DNA of 64,000 nt. Origin: JABMOV01 sp964344305 (lineage in GTDB: Bacteria > Fidelibacterota > Marinisomatia > Marinisomatales > JABMOV01). A program made the translations under genes and the position numbers. Under the pieces are notes generated by a model. That model saw only the letters and a program-made list of their open reading frames with translations, did not search any database and was not told the origin of the DNA. The DNA lies in the NCBI GenBank assembly GCA_964344305.1, contig CAYFMT010000012.1, forward strand, positions 1-64,000. Direction: 5' to 3'. Shown one piece after another: positions 32,587-41,965 of this stretch (the first letter of the stretch is position 1; each line of letters starts with the position of its first letter).

Positions 32587-34706
32587 TACTGAGCCTTAAT
32601 ATCAGTTCCCAATCGTTGTAAGTAAGCAATAAGGGCAATCATTTTCGTATCCCACTCTGCGTTCGGTACCCCCTGGTTCCCGAGTGTACTTACAATAGAT
32701 TTCGCTTGTTTTTCCAGATCAGCCGTTGCTTGGGCATCATACCCGTCTGGGTAGGGAACACCCAGCTTTTGCATGGCCCGGATTTTCTTTGGAGTCAAAT
32801 CCAGATCAACTTTGTTCTTTAACAGCCATGGATAAGAAGGCATGATTGAACCAGGCGATGTTAATTCAGGGTCTTTCATATGATTGAAATGCCATGCATC
32901 AGGATATTTTCCACCCACTCTGTGCAGATCAGGACCTGTTCTACGAGAACCCCACTGGAATGGATGATCATAGATAAATTCACCAGATTTAGAGTATTCT
33001 CCATACCGTTCAGTTTCGGAACGGAATGGTCTGATCATCTGAGAGTGACAGACATAACAGCCTTCACTGACATAAACATCCCGACCTTCCAATTCAAGTG
33101 GTGTGTAGGGCTTAACACTTGCAATGGTTGGAACATTGCTTTTAATAAGCTGCATAGGAACAATTTCTACAATGCCACCAATGAGAACGGCTACAAGTAC
33201 CCAGATTGAAAACTGTACAGGACGACGTTCAATCCAGCGATGACCATACCCAACTTTTCCATCATCATGATCCTCTTGATCGACAAGAGCAGGTGCTTCA
33301 GCAGCTTCATCATCTTCAAAGGTGCCTGACTTGATTGTTTTCATCAGGTTCACAACCATCACAATGGCACCGGTGAGGAAAAGAAGGCCACCAAATGCAC
33401 GAATCATGTACATGGGTAGAATCTGACGGACGGTTTCAAGGAAGTTGGGATAAACCAGCATACCCATATCATTGAATTCTTTCCACATTAGGCCCTGTGT
33501 TACTGCTCCCCAATATAGAGGAATTGCATAGAATACAATACCAAGGGTGGCGAGCCAGAAATGCGTGTTCGCCAGTTTAACAGAATGCAATTTTGTATTC
33601 CAGAGTCGTGGAATTAGCCAGTACAACACACCGAAAGTGAGCAGTCCATTCCAACCCAGTGCACCAATATGCACGTGTCCAATGACCCAGTCAGTATAAT
33701 GGGTCAATGCGTTGACACTCTTCAGAGACATCATGGGTCCTTCAAATGTGGACATACCGTATGCTGTAACAGCCACAACCATGAATTTTAGAATAGGATC
33801 CTGTCGAACACGATCCCATGCACCCCTTAGTGTCAGCAACCCATTTAACATACCACCCCATGATGGAGCAATCAGCATGATGGAGAATGTTGCTCCCAGG
33901 GATTGTACCCAATCCGGAAGGGATGTATACAGGAGATGGTGAGGTCCTGCCCAGATGTAGATAAAAATCAAAGCCCAGAAATGGACGATGGATAATCGAT
34001 AGGAAAAGATGGGACGATTGGCTGCCTTAGGCAGGAAGTAATACATAAGCCCCAGATAAGGTGTCGTAAGGAAAAATGCCACAGCATTATGACCGTACCA
34101 CCATTGCACAAGGGCATCCTGTACCCCTGCAAATACAGGGTAACTTTTTAATAATGCCACTGGCAACTCAAGTGAGTTTACCACATGAAGCAATGCCACG
34201 GTAAAGAATGTGGCAAGGTAAAACCAGACCGCTACATACATATGTCTTTCACGACGTTTAATGATAGTCCCGATCATGTTTATACCAAAAACAACCCAGA
34301 TCACTGTAATGAGCAAATCAATTGGCCATTCCAGTTCTGCATACTCTTTGCCCATGGTGATACCAAGGGGGAGTGTCAGGGCTGCTGATATGATGATCAA
34401 TTGCCATCCCCAGAAATGTATCCAGCTCAGTGTATCATTGAACATCCTGCTCTTCAGCAATCGTTGAAGCGAATAATACACTCCCATAAAAATACCATTC
34501 CCAACAAAGGCAAATATGGCTGCGTTTGTGTGCAGTGGACGTAATCTACCGAACGTCAGGAACGATGTTTTAAAATTAAATACAGGATTGATCAATTGGA
34601 GGGCGATAACTATACCAACTAAAAAGGCTACAACGCCCCAGAGAATAGTCGCCATTCCGAAGTATTTAACGATCTTATTATCGTACTTGAAGGTTTCAAC
34701 TCCCAT
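32586..34706 (-). CDS. ccoNO: cbb3 cytochrome oxidase fused subunits I and II (CcoN-CcoO)
   Basis: This 706-residue fusion has residues about 1-470 as the 12-helix catalytic CcoN with heme/copper ligands visible in RPLHTNAAIF, YGHNAV, AGPHHLLYTSLPDW and GHVHIGALGW. An acidic linker (about 470-495) leads to CcoO, a membrane-anchored cytochrome c with CYVCH and GSRRTGPDLHRVGG. It reduces oxygen to water at high affinity and pumps protons. Fusion of the two subunits is common in Bacteroidota-like genomes. Its start overlaps ccoS by 11 bases. Confidence 0.96.
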   Translation of the reverse strand: MGVETFKYDNKIVKYFGMATILWGVVAFLVGIVIALQLINPVFNFKTSFLTFGRLRPLHTNAAIFAFVGNGIFMGVYYSLQRLLKSRMFNDTLSWIHFWGWQLIIISAALTLPLGITMGKEYAELEWPIDLLITVIWVVFGINMIGTIIKRRERHMYVAVWFYLATFFTVALLHVVNSLELPVALLKSYPVFAGVQDALVQWWYGHNAVAFFLTTPYLGLMYYFLPKAANRPIFSYRLSIVHFWALIFIYIWAGPHHLLYTSLPDWVQSLGATFSIMLIAPSWGGMLNGLLTLRGAWDRVRQDPILKFMVVAVTAYGMSTFEGPMMSLKSVNALTHYTDWVIGHVHIGALGWNGLLTFGVLYWLIPRLWNTKLHSVKLANTHFWLATLGIVFYAIPLYWGAVTQGLMWKEFNDMGMLVYPNFLETVRQILPMYMIRAFGGLLFLTGAIVMVVNLMKTIKSGTFEDDEAAEAPALVDQEDHDDGKVGYGHRWIERRPVQFSIWVLVAVLIGGIVEIVPMQLIKSNVPTIASVKPYTPLELEGRDVYVSEGCYVCHSQMIRPFRSETERYGEYSKSGEFIYDHPFQWGSRRTGPDLHRVGGKYPDAWHFNHMKDPELTSPGSIMPSYPWLLKNKVDLDLTPKKIRAMQKLGVPYPDGYDAQATADLEKQAKSIVSTLGNQGVPNAEWDTKMIALIAYLQRLGTDIKAQ

Positions 34707-34878
34707 GTTTTTCCCCTATTTCAACTTGGTTATTTAGTTTTTTATCATCCAAAAGCATTCGGACGGAAGGTGTATAAGAATCATCGTACTGACCATTTTT
34801 TACAGCCCATAAAAAGGCGGCCAGGAAACCGATGGCCACGAATAAACTTGCTATAATCAGTATTGGAAGAACACCCAT
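34696..34878 (-). CDS. ccoS: cbb3 oxidase maturation protein CcoS
   Basis: This 60-residue single-helix protein (helix about 4-26) continues with AVKNGQYDD, the conserved CcoS core. It is needed for cofactor insertion in cbb3 oxidase. It overlaps ccoNO and follows ccoI after 53 bases. Confidence 0.9.
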   Translation of the reverse strand: MGVLPILIIASLFVAIGFLAAFLWAVKNGQYDDSYTPSVRMLLDDKKLNNQVEIGEKHGS

Positions 34879-34931
34879 TTAGCCACAAATTTAAAGTAAG
34901 AGTGAAGGTAATAAAATCTATTTCTGGACAT

Positions 34932-37370
34932 TCAACTCTTAATATCCTTATATGCTAATTTCCTGTTTGCTGCGATTGTCGATGAAATAGTAGAAAACGC
35001 GACAACCGTAACCGAACTAATGGGCATGAGGACCGCGGAAATCAAGGGAGATAATATGCCCTGTACTGCAAGGGTTAATCCAACTGCATTATAAAGGAAT
35101 GAAATAACAAACCCTGCTTTTACAATGGTGATCCCTGTCTTGGATATTTCTATTATTTTGGGGAGTTTGTAGAAATTGTTTGCATCTAGAATACAATCAC
35201 AGGCAGGAGAAAATGCATGTACATCTTCGGAAATAGATAATCCCACATCACTTTGTTTCAACGCTCCAGCGTCGTTCATTCCGTCTCCTACCATCATCAC
35301 CATGTCACCACGATCCTGCAGTGATTGAATATGATTCAACTTATCTTCCGGCGTCTGGTTGAACTTAAGCACACTGTTTTTACGAAAATATGGAAGCAGG
35401 AATTCCTTCTCGTGATCATTGTCTCCAGAAAGCAGATCCAGTTCAAAATGTTTTGCAAGCCTACCCATGACGTCTCTCAGACCTCGACGGTATTGACCCC
35501 TGAATTCATAATAACCCCTGTAAATTCCGTTCATGGCCACATAGACGCGAGTGGCATTTTTTGTGTGATCATATTTATCCGACTCACCCCTGATATACCT
35601 TGATGAACCAAGCTTTATATCTATCCCATCAATTTTACCTTCTATCCCCTTCCCTGCTTTTTCTATCAATGCAGAAATGTCCGGATAGGGCAGCGTTACA
35701 GGGAGTTCTGATGTAAGTTTCCTGCTTAGTGGGTGGGTCGATTGTGCAGAAAGTGCGCGAATTCTCCTTTGATCTTCTTCAGATAAATCCTCTTCTCCGG
35801 CACTAAAAAAGTTTACCTGCATTTTATTTGTATCCGTCATTGTTCCTGTTTTATCAAAAACAATGGTATTAATTCGGGATATCTTCTCTACCACGTGTGT
35901 ATTCTTGATATAAAATGTTTCCCGCCCAAAGAAACGCATGAGTGTACCGAAAGTAAATGGAATGGTTAATGCAAGTGCACATGGGCATGCAATTATGAGG
36001 ACAGCAGTCGCTGCATTTAATGCAGACTGCAATCCATCGGCAGAATACCAGAATAGAAATGTTCCCAAAGCTATGGTTGCTACAGCCAAAGTGAAATATT
36101 TTGCTACGGTATTTGCAATCGTTTCGATTCCATCAAACGGTTCTTTTTGAAATACATCATTGTTCCACAGCTGTGTTAAATAGCTCTGGGAAATGGGTTT
36201 TACAACCTCTAATTCGATGGTGCTCCCAACCTGTTTACCACCTGCATAAACCAAGTCGCCTGATTCTTTTTGAGATGGGTCAATCTCCCCTGTTACAAAT
36301 GAATAGTCAATATTTCCATCTCCATTGATCAAAATTGAATCACCTGGTATTACTTCATTATTGCGCACAAGGATTCGATCACCTGGCTGAATGCTATCCA
36401 AAGGAACGCTGGTCTCATCCAGTCCGGATTTCTTCATTACCGAAATGGGGAAATAGGATTTATAATCCCTTTCAAAAGACAATCGCTGGTAGGTTTTTTC
36501 CTGGAAAATTCGCCCAATTAACAGGAAAAATACCAATCCGGAAAACGAATCCATCCATCCCTGGCCTAATCCTGTTACAATTTCATAACTACTCCTAATG
36601 AACAGTGTTGTGATCCCAAGGGCAATTGGAATGTCCATATTTACCACGCGATGCTTGAGTCCTTTCCACGCGGATATGTAATAATCCCTTGCGCTATAAA
36701 ACAGAACAGGTATTGCAAGGAGGATGTTCAGGTATCCGAAGAACCTGATAAAAGAATCTGGTACTTCATCGACTCGAGCAAAATACTCAGGGAGGCTAAG
36801 CAGCATGATATTGGCAAAAGCAAATCCTGCTATACCAATTTTTATGTAAAGTGATTTTTGGTTGGATTTCTGAGAATCATCGGATAATTGTTGAAGATTA
36901 AACTCTGGTTCGTACCCAAGAGAAGCCAACAACTCAACAATTGATTTTAGGTTGGTTTCTTTTTTATCGTAAGTGATACTGACAGTTTTTTGCAGGTAAT
37001 TGACGGTTGAATTTTTAACACAAGGGTTCAGTTTATACAAACTTTCTAATAACCAGATGCATGAACTACAGTGCATCGACGGTACTGAAAGAGATACATT
37101 GGCTTTTGATCCATCAGAAAAACTCAATAACTGATTTTGCAGACTTTCATCATCAAGGAATCCAAATTTTGTATTCAAACCCATTTCGTTTGGTGTAGAT
37201 CCAGGAGTCGCATTCAGGTCATAATAATCGCATAAATCATGTTCATTCAATATTTCAAAAGCTGTTTTACATCCCACACAGCAGAAAACCTTATCTTCAA
37301 GGGATATGTCATTGTTATGGCTATCCAGCCCACAATGATAGCAAGGATATGTTTCCACGCTATTTTCCAT
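34932..37370 (-). CDS. ccoI: Copper-exporting P-type ATPase for cbb3 oxidase (CcoI/FixI)
   Basis: This 812-residue P1B ATPase starts with a cysteine-rich domain (CYHC, FCCVGC), then a heavy-metal domain with MHCSSC (Cys101, Cys104). Eight helices carry the CPC metal site (IIACPCALAL). The phosphorylation site is Asp506 in DKTGT, and the hinge is MVGDGMNDAG. It delivers copper across the membrane for the binuclear centre. ATG at 37370 overlaps the upstream TauE-like gene by 11 bases; an earlier in-frame start lies deeper in that gene. Confidence 0.96.
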   Translation of the reverse strand: MENSVETYPCYHCGLDSHNNDISLEDKVFCCVGCKTAFEILNEHDLCDYYDLNATPGSTPNEMGLNTKFGFLDDESLQNQLLSFSDGSKANVSLSVPSMHCSSCIWLLESLYKLNPCVKNSTVNYLQKTVSITYDKKETNLKSIVELLASLGYEPEFNLQQLSDDSQKSNQKSLYIKIGIAGFAFANIMLLSLPEYFARVDEVPDSFIRFFGYLNILLAIPVLFYSARDYYISAWKGLKHRVVNMDIPIALGITTLFIRSSYEIVTGLGQGWMDSFSGLVFFLLIGRIFQEKTYQRLSFERDYKSYFPISVMKKSGLDETSVPLDSIQPGDRILVRNNEVIPGDSILINGDGNIDYSFVTGEIDPSQKESGDLVYAGGKQVGSTIELEVVKPISQSYLTQLWNNDVFQKEPFDGIETIANTVAKYFTLAVATIALGTFLFWYSADGLQSALNAATAVLIIACPCALALTIPFTFGTLMRFFGRETFYIKNTHVVEKISRINTIVFDKTGTMTDTNKMQVNFFSAGEEDLSEEDQRRIRALSAQSTHPLSRKLTSELPVTLPYPDISALIEKAGKGIEGKIDGIDIKLGSSRYIRGESDKYDHTKNATRVYVAMNGIYRGYYEFRGQYRRGLRDVMGRLAKHFELDLLSGDNDHEKEFLLPYFRKNSVLKFNQTPEDKLNHIQSLQDRGDMVMMVGDGMNDAGALKQSDVGLSISEDVHAFSPACDCILDANNFYKLPKIIEISKTGITIVKAGFVISFLYNAVGLTLAVQGILSPLISAVLMPISSVTVVAFSTISSTIAANRKLAYKDIKS

Positions 37371-38115
37371 CCAGGTCTGGCAATGGAGAGCAACAGGATT
37401 CATCCGACTTTACAGAATGCACGGAATGTTGCATCCAGGGCATAGGCTTTCCTGCCAGTTTCATACCACCTTTAAATATTGTGAACAGTCCAAACAGGAT
37501 GACACAAACTGCTGCAACTTTGAATACGGTTTTTCTAAATCGCATGGAAATTAGATTAGCACCAAGTCCAAGAATGAATAGCGCAGGAATAGTTCCCAGT
37601 CCAAATGATGCCATAATAAGCATGCCGGAAGTCAACGATGCAGATGCTGTGGCTTTGGCACCTGCCACATAAACCAATCCACAGGGTATAAACCCGAGAA
37701 TCAGGCCATACATTAGCATATTTCTGGACGTGATATTGGCCAGTAGAGAACCTATACTTCGTTTGAAAAGTGATAACCCCGGAATCCTTGATGGTGCAGA
37801 AAATGTAAGCCAACCTGCCAGATCAAGCCCCATGCCAACCATGAACAGTCCGGCAAGAATAAACAACACGCTTTGTGCTTCATGAATCACATTTTTTAGT
37901 CCAGCACCTAAAAGGCCAAATAATGCACCCAAAAAAGTATAGGTTATGACTCTACCAATGTTATACATCAGGTGTGGCATGATTCGCTGCAGTTTGACCG
38001 TGGTTTTCTCAGCTTTTAAACTGTATGCCATTACGAACCCACCGCACATGCCGTAGCAGTGACTGAAGCTACTGAGAAAGCCAATGATGAAAATGGATAA
38101 GAGGTCAAGGTCCAT
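37360..38115 (-). CDS. TauE/SafE-UreH-like membrane protein of the cco cluster
   Basis: This 251-residue protein has six or more helices and the COG2836-type motifs FSHCYGMCGGFV near the N terminus and IPCGLVY mid-way. These paired cysteines recall the DsbD transmembrane fold. Members often accompany ccoI and are thought to act in copper handling or cytochrome assembly, but the function is not proven. It opens the cco operon. Its ATG lies only 10 bases after a consensus -10. Confidence 0.85.
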   Translation of the reverse strand: MDLDLLSIFIIGFLSSFSHCYGMCGGFVMAYSLKAEKTTVKLQRIMPHLMYNIGRVITYTFLGALFGLLGAGLKNVIHEAQSVLFILAGLFMVGMGLDLAGWLTFSAPSRIPGLSLFKRSIGSLLANITSRNMLMYGLILGFIPCGLVYVAGAKATASASLTSGMLIMASFGLGTIPALFILGLGANLISMRFRKTVFKVAAVCVILFGLFTIFKGGMKLAGKPMPWMQHSVHSVKSDESCCSPLPDLDGK

Positions 38116-38125
38116 GAAGAGTTCT

Positions 38126-38153
38126 ATTATATGAGGGTTTGAAATTACGTCAA
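38126..38153 (-). promoter_or_regulatory. Strong sigma70-type promoter of the cco operon
   Basis: On the minus strand TTGACG (38153-38148, 5 of 6) and TATAAT (38131-38126, 6 of 6) are 16 bases apart. The predicted start site falls about 4 bases before the ATG at 38115, leaving no room for a ribosome-binding site. Confidence 0.6.
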
Positions 38154-38168
38154 ACAGAAAATGCAGGG

Positions 38169-38771
38169 TCAGTCTTTATTGGGTGTGAAACAAATATACC
38201 CAATCCGATCGCATTCTTTTTTCATTTCATCCCATTCGTCATCAGAAAACTGTTCTAATGCTATTGGGTACAAAATCGTATCCTCTTTATTGATGTGATC
38301 TATTAATCGCTTCTCTATTGATTCCGCAAGTTCTTCCAGCTCTTTCTGGGCAGGCTGAAGAGGGGTTGTATACAGACTTCGTACTATTTTTGTGAATCGG
38401 CGCTTCATAAGCCTCAATTCATCATGATCAATTCGAATATTCAGCTCATTTGTAGGAATCATTTTTCGATCAAGACGCAACATGATAACACTTTCTTCTC
38501 GTATATGGTGCCTTTCAGTACGAAGTAGGTGATCTGTTACCCGATATAATTCAGTCATGAGGGGTGTTGTTTCTGGTAGTTCTGATAACAGGAGAAGTTC
38601 AGCGACAGCTTCCTTCATTTCATTCACAAATCGCTTGATATTGAAATGTTCTTCCATCAGTGTTCTTAGAACATGGTCTTTTGGAAGAGAATTGTATAGA
38701 TCAGGATTTTGAGTTTGAACTACAAATGGATTTTTTCCGCACTCACAAACCGGCAAATTGAGCCCTTTCAA
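38169..38771 (-). CDS. Hemerythrin-like domain protein
   Basis: This 200-residue helical protein has His and Glu residues in the spacing of a di-iron four-helix bundle: DHVLRTLMEEH, ERHHIREE, DHDELR and DHINKEDTILYP. The N terminus has CECGKNP, a short Cys pair of unknown purpose. It may bind or sense oxygen or NO, or help iron-sulfur repair like RIC/YtfE proteins. It sits next to the cbb3 oxidase locus on the same strand, ending 53 bases before it. Confidence 0.82.
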   Translation of the reverse strand: MKGLNLPVCECGKNPFVVQTQNPDLYNSLPKDHVLRTLMEEHFNIKRFVNEMKEAVAELLLLSELPETTPLMTELYRVTDHLLRTERHHIREESVIMLRLDRKMIPTNELNIRIDHDELRLMKRRFTKIVRSLYTTPLQPAQKELEELAESIEKRLIDHINKEDTILYPIALEQFSDDEWDEMKKECDRIGYICFTPNKD

Positions 38772-38875
38772 TTATTTGAGAAACAGGGCTGGATTTTATC
38801 AAGGGATTAAAGGATAAACAAGTCCTTAAATATGCCTCAATCGGCTTAGTGGTGATAATGGTCTGCTTGTACCAG

Positions 38876-40321
38876 TTAATATCGATAGTGTTCGGGTTTA
38901 TATGGACCCTTCTTGTTCACCCCGATATAATCTGCCTGTTCATCAGATAATTCTGTGAGGGTAACCCCCAGTTTATCCAGATGCAGACGTGCCACTTCTT
39001 CGTCGAGTATCTTGGGTAAACGGTAGACACCAATTTCAGGCTTTTCCTTTGCCAATGCCATTTGCGCCAGACACTGATTGGTAAAAGAATTGGACATGAC
39101 AAAACTCGGATGACCGGTAGCGCAACCCAGGTTTACCAGTCTACCCTCTGCCAGCATGAATATCTCATGACCGTCGTTAAATGAGTATCTGTCCACCTGT
39201 GGTTTAATCTCTTCCCTGTCCACAGTGGGATCAGAATTAAGTGCATTGACCTGAATTTCGTTATCAAAATGCCCTATATTGCAAACAATGGATTGATCCT
39301 TCATCTGTTTCATGTGATCAACCGTGATGACATCCTTGTTCCCAGTGGCAGTAACATAGATATTGCCCTCATCCAATGCCTTTTCAACTGTCACGACCTC
39401 AAACCCTTCCATGGCAGCCTGGAGCGCACAAATCGGATCGATTTCTGTCACAAGGACTCTGGCACCGTATCCACGCATGGATTGTGCACAACCCCGACCC
39501 ACATCTCCATATCCACAAACAACGACGGTCTTGCCTGCAATCATGACATCTGTTGCTCGTTTTATTCCATCTGCGAGGGATTCTCGGCAACCGTAAATAT
39601 TATCAAATTTGGATTTTGTCACCGAATCATTCACATTGTAAACGGGAAACAGTAGCGCTCCATCCTTCTCCATTCTAAGAAGACGATTAACACCGGTCGT
39701 TGTTTCTTCCGATGCACCAATCATGTTTTCTACAACACCATGCCAGTGGAGCGGATTCTTTTTAATCACATCACGGAGCAGTTCTTCGATAATACGTTCT
39801 TCTTCGATGTCTGTGGTAATATCAGGAGTGGTATGGTGTTTGGCATAATACTCTTCTAATTCATATCCCTTGTGAATAAGCAATGTTGCATCTCCCCCAT
39901 CATCCACGATTAACTGGGGACCTGAATCACCATCAAAAGTCAATGCCTGTAATGTACACCACCAGTATTCTTCCAGGGTTTCACCTTTCCATGCAAATAC
40001 AGGTGTATCTGTTGCCGCAATGGCAGCAGCAGCATGGTCCTGTGTAGAGAAGATATTGCAGCTTGCCCAGCGAACATCTGCTCCAAGAATTTTTAGTGTT
40101 TCTATTAATACAGCAGTTTCAACTGTCATGTGCAATGAACCACTGACTTTAAACCCTTTCAGCGGTTTTTCTTTCCCGTATTTTTCGCGTGTTGCCATGA
40201 GTCCGGGCATCTCTTTCTCAGCGATATCGATAGCCTTCCTCCCCTGTTTAGCGAGGGCAAGGTCCTTAATTTTATACGGTAATTTTTCTACAACGGGTGT
40301 TAATTCAAGTGTTGTGGTCAT
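38876..40321 (-). CDS. ahcY: Adenosylhomocysteinase
   Basis: This 481-residue NAD-containing enzyme splits S-adenosylhomocysteine into adenosine and homocysteine. The NAD loop GYGDVGRGCA, WASCNIFSTQDHAAAA, and the C terminus GPYKPEHYRY are diagnostic. At 481 residues it belongs to the longer form with the extra segment near residue 150 seen in many bacteria and plants. It follows metK after 9 bases with AAGGAG before its ATG, giving a two-gene methyl-cycle operon. Confidence 0.98.
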   Translation of the reverse strand: MTTTLELTPVVEKLPYKIKDLALAKQGRKAIDIAEKEMPGLMATREKYGKEKPLKGFKVSGSLHMTVETAVLIETLKILGADVRWASCNIFSTQDHAAAAIAATDTPVFAWKGETLEEYWWCTLQALTFDGDSGPQLIVDDGGDATLLIHKGYELEEYYAKHHTTPDITTDIEEERIIEELLRDVIKKNPLHWHGVVENMIGASEETTTGVNRLLRMEKDGALLFPVYNVNDSVTKSKFDNIYGCRESLADGIKRATDVMIAGKTVVVCGYGDVGRGCAQSMRGYGARVLVTEIDPICALQAAMEGFEVVTVEKALDEGNIYVTATGNKDVITVDHMKQMKDQSIVCNIGHFDNEIQVNALNSDPTVDREEIKPQVDRYSFNDGHEIFMLAEGRLVNLGCATGHPSFVMSNSFTNQCLAQMALAKEKPEIGVYRLPKILDEEVARLHLDKLGVTLTELSDEQADYIGVNKKGPYKPEHYRY

Positions 40322-40330
40322 TACAACTCC

Positions 40331-41506
40331 TTAGGCTTTTCTTAATAGCTCATCCACCATATTGATGGATTCCCATGTAAATAATTCCAGCTCACGACCA
40401 AAGTGTCCGTACGATGCTGTTTTGTAATAGCGTGGATGTTTCAATTGCAGGTGTGAAATGATCTCTCCTGGTTTCACAGGAAATACCTGCTTTACCAATT
40501 GTGTTAGATCATAATCAGTCAATTTACCTGTACCGAATGTTCTCGCGTAAATAGATGTTGGTTCCGCTACCCCGATACTATAACTGAGCTGCACCTCACA
40601 TTTTTCCGCCAGTTCTGCTGCTACAATATTTTTTGCAATATATCGTGCCATGTATGTGGCAGATCGATCCACCTTGGATGGGTCCTTCCCACTAAATGCT
40701 CCTCCACCGTGTGGCGCATACCCGCCATAAGTATCTACAATAATTTTTCTCCCGGTGAGTCCCGTATCTGCTTCTGGTCCCCCATAAACAAATCGACCTG
40801 TTCCATTAATTATCATTTCATCTGCGAATGGAATGTTTGAGGATTCAAACACAGGTTTAATCACATGCTGAATGATTTCGGATTCAACAAACGCATGTTC
40901 TTTTTCTTCAGTACCAAATTCAGACAACATATCATCATGCTGTGTTGCAATGACGGTTTTTGCTACCATCTCAGGTTTACCATCCTTGTACTGAATCGAT
41001 ACCTGAGACTTGCCATCTGGACGTAACCAGGGCAATGAACCATCTTTTCGCACTTGAGCAAGTTTTTCTGTCAGACGATGAGACAGGTGAATGGGTAGTG
41101 GCATCAATTCCTTCGTTTCGTTGCAGGCAAATCCGAACATGAGCCCCTGATCTCCTGCTCCCTGTTCCCTGTCATTTGTTTCTATGACTCCCTGAGCTAT
41201 CTCTGGGCTTTGAGTGTGCAGGGAAGAAATAACACGCACGGTTTGATCATCCATGCCAAAGGCCACATTGGTATAACCAATATCCTTAAGGGTTTCTTTT
41301 ACAAGTCGTTCTACTTCGCAAAATCCGTGTGTGGATACTTCACCGCTAACAACCACCAAACCTTTGGTGGCCAGGGATTCGCATGCAACTCTGGATTCAG
41401 GGTCCTGACGCAGTAAGTCATCCAGGATGGCATCTGAAATAGCATCGCATACTTTATCCGGATGTCCTTCTGTAACAGATTCGCTTGTAAAATGAAATTC
41501 ATTCAT
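40331..41506 (-). CDS. metK: S-adenosylmethionine synthetase
   Basis: This 391-residue enzyme makes SAM from methionine and ATP. GHPDKVCDAISDAILD, GDQGLMFGFA and GGGAFSGKDPSKVDRSA are the family motifs. The upstream 151 bases show no SAM riboswitch I can recognise. It is first in the metK-ahcY pair. Confidence 0.98.
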   Translation of the reverse strand: MNEFHFTSESVTEGHPDKVCDAISDAILDDLLRQDPESRVACESLATKGLVVVSGEVSTHGFCEVERLVKETLKDIGYTNVAFGMDDQTVRVISSLHTQSPEIAQGVIETNDREQGAGDQGLMFGFACNETKELMPLPIHLSHRLTEKLAQVRKDGSLPWLRPDGKSQVSIQYKDGKPEMVAKTVIATQHDDMLSEFGTEEKEHAFVESEIIQHVIKPVFESSNIPFADEMIINGTGRFVYGGPEADTGLTGRKIIVDTYGGYAPHGGGAFSGKDPSKVDRSATYMARYIAKNIVAAELAEKCEVQLSYSIGVAEPTSIYARTFGTGKLTDYDLTQLVKQVFPVKPGEIISHLQLKHPRYYKTASYGHFGRELELFTWESINMVDELLRKA

Positions 41507-41614
41507 GAATTATTCTTCCTCATTTGGATATTATTAATGTGATTATAATTTGTTTTAGATGGTCTGAAATTTAACCAGAGGTGGGTTGGATTAAAATCAA
41601 TATACGTGGAGGAA

Positions 41615-41643
41615 AATGGGGAAACATTTTAAGCTTCCCCATT
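41615..41643 (-). terminator. Hairpin terminator after hpf
   Basis: AATGGGGAA (41615-41623) and TTCCCCATT (41635-41643) pair perfectly with an 11-base loop. A short U stretch follows on the minus strand, so strength is moderate. Confidence 0.65.
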
Positions 41644-41657
41644 AGGATACCAATGGT

Positions 41658-41945
41658 CTAATAACTATTATTCTTTTCCTTGAATTTCGAAACCCTTGAA
41701 ATCATTTTCGACACAGCATTATCGATTGATTTGGTCACATTGTCAGTTGTTTCCGTCACGTTAAATTTCCTTTGGGGAACTGACAGGTTTAACTCTGTTT
41801 TATAGGAGCCGTTTTCATGATATAGAATGACCTGGCATTGAACTGCTCGGTCATAGTATTTCACAATCCGTCTCACTTCATTTTCAGCATACTCACGTAG
41901 ATTATCAGGAGCATGAAAATGTCGAGCTGTGAATTCAATATTCAA
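41658..41945 (-). CDS. hpf: Ribosome hibernation-promoting factor, short form
   Basis: This 95-residue protein has the HPF/RaiA fold: NIEFTARHFHAPDNLREYAE, a central strand pair and KSIDNAVSKMISRVSKFKEK. It binds the 30S subunit during starvation. Only the N-terminal domain is present (short HPF). The start is TTG behind a strong GGAGG; no ATG is available. It lies 20 bases after pckA on the same strand. Confidence 0.9.
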   Translation of the reverse strand: MNIEFTARHFHAPDNLREYAENEVRRIVKYYDRAVQCQVILYHENGSYKTELNLSVPQRKFNVTETTDNVTKSIDNAVSKMISRVSKFKEKNNSY

Positions 41946-41965
41946 GATATCCTCCGTTTCTTAAG

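Noticed and set aside
41507..41657. SAM riboswitch upstream of metK.
   Set aside because: No SAM-I type core (GAGGG/GCAACC-like segments) was found; only the hpf terminator hairpin is present.
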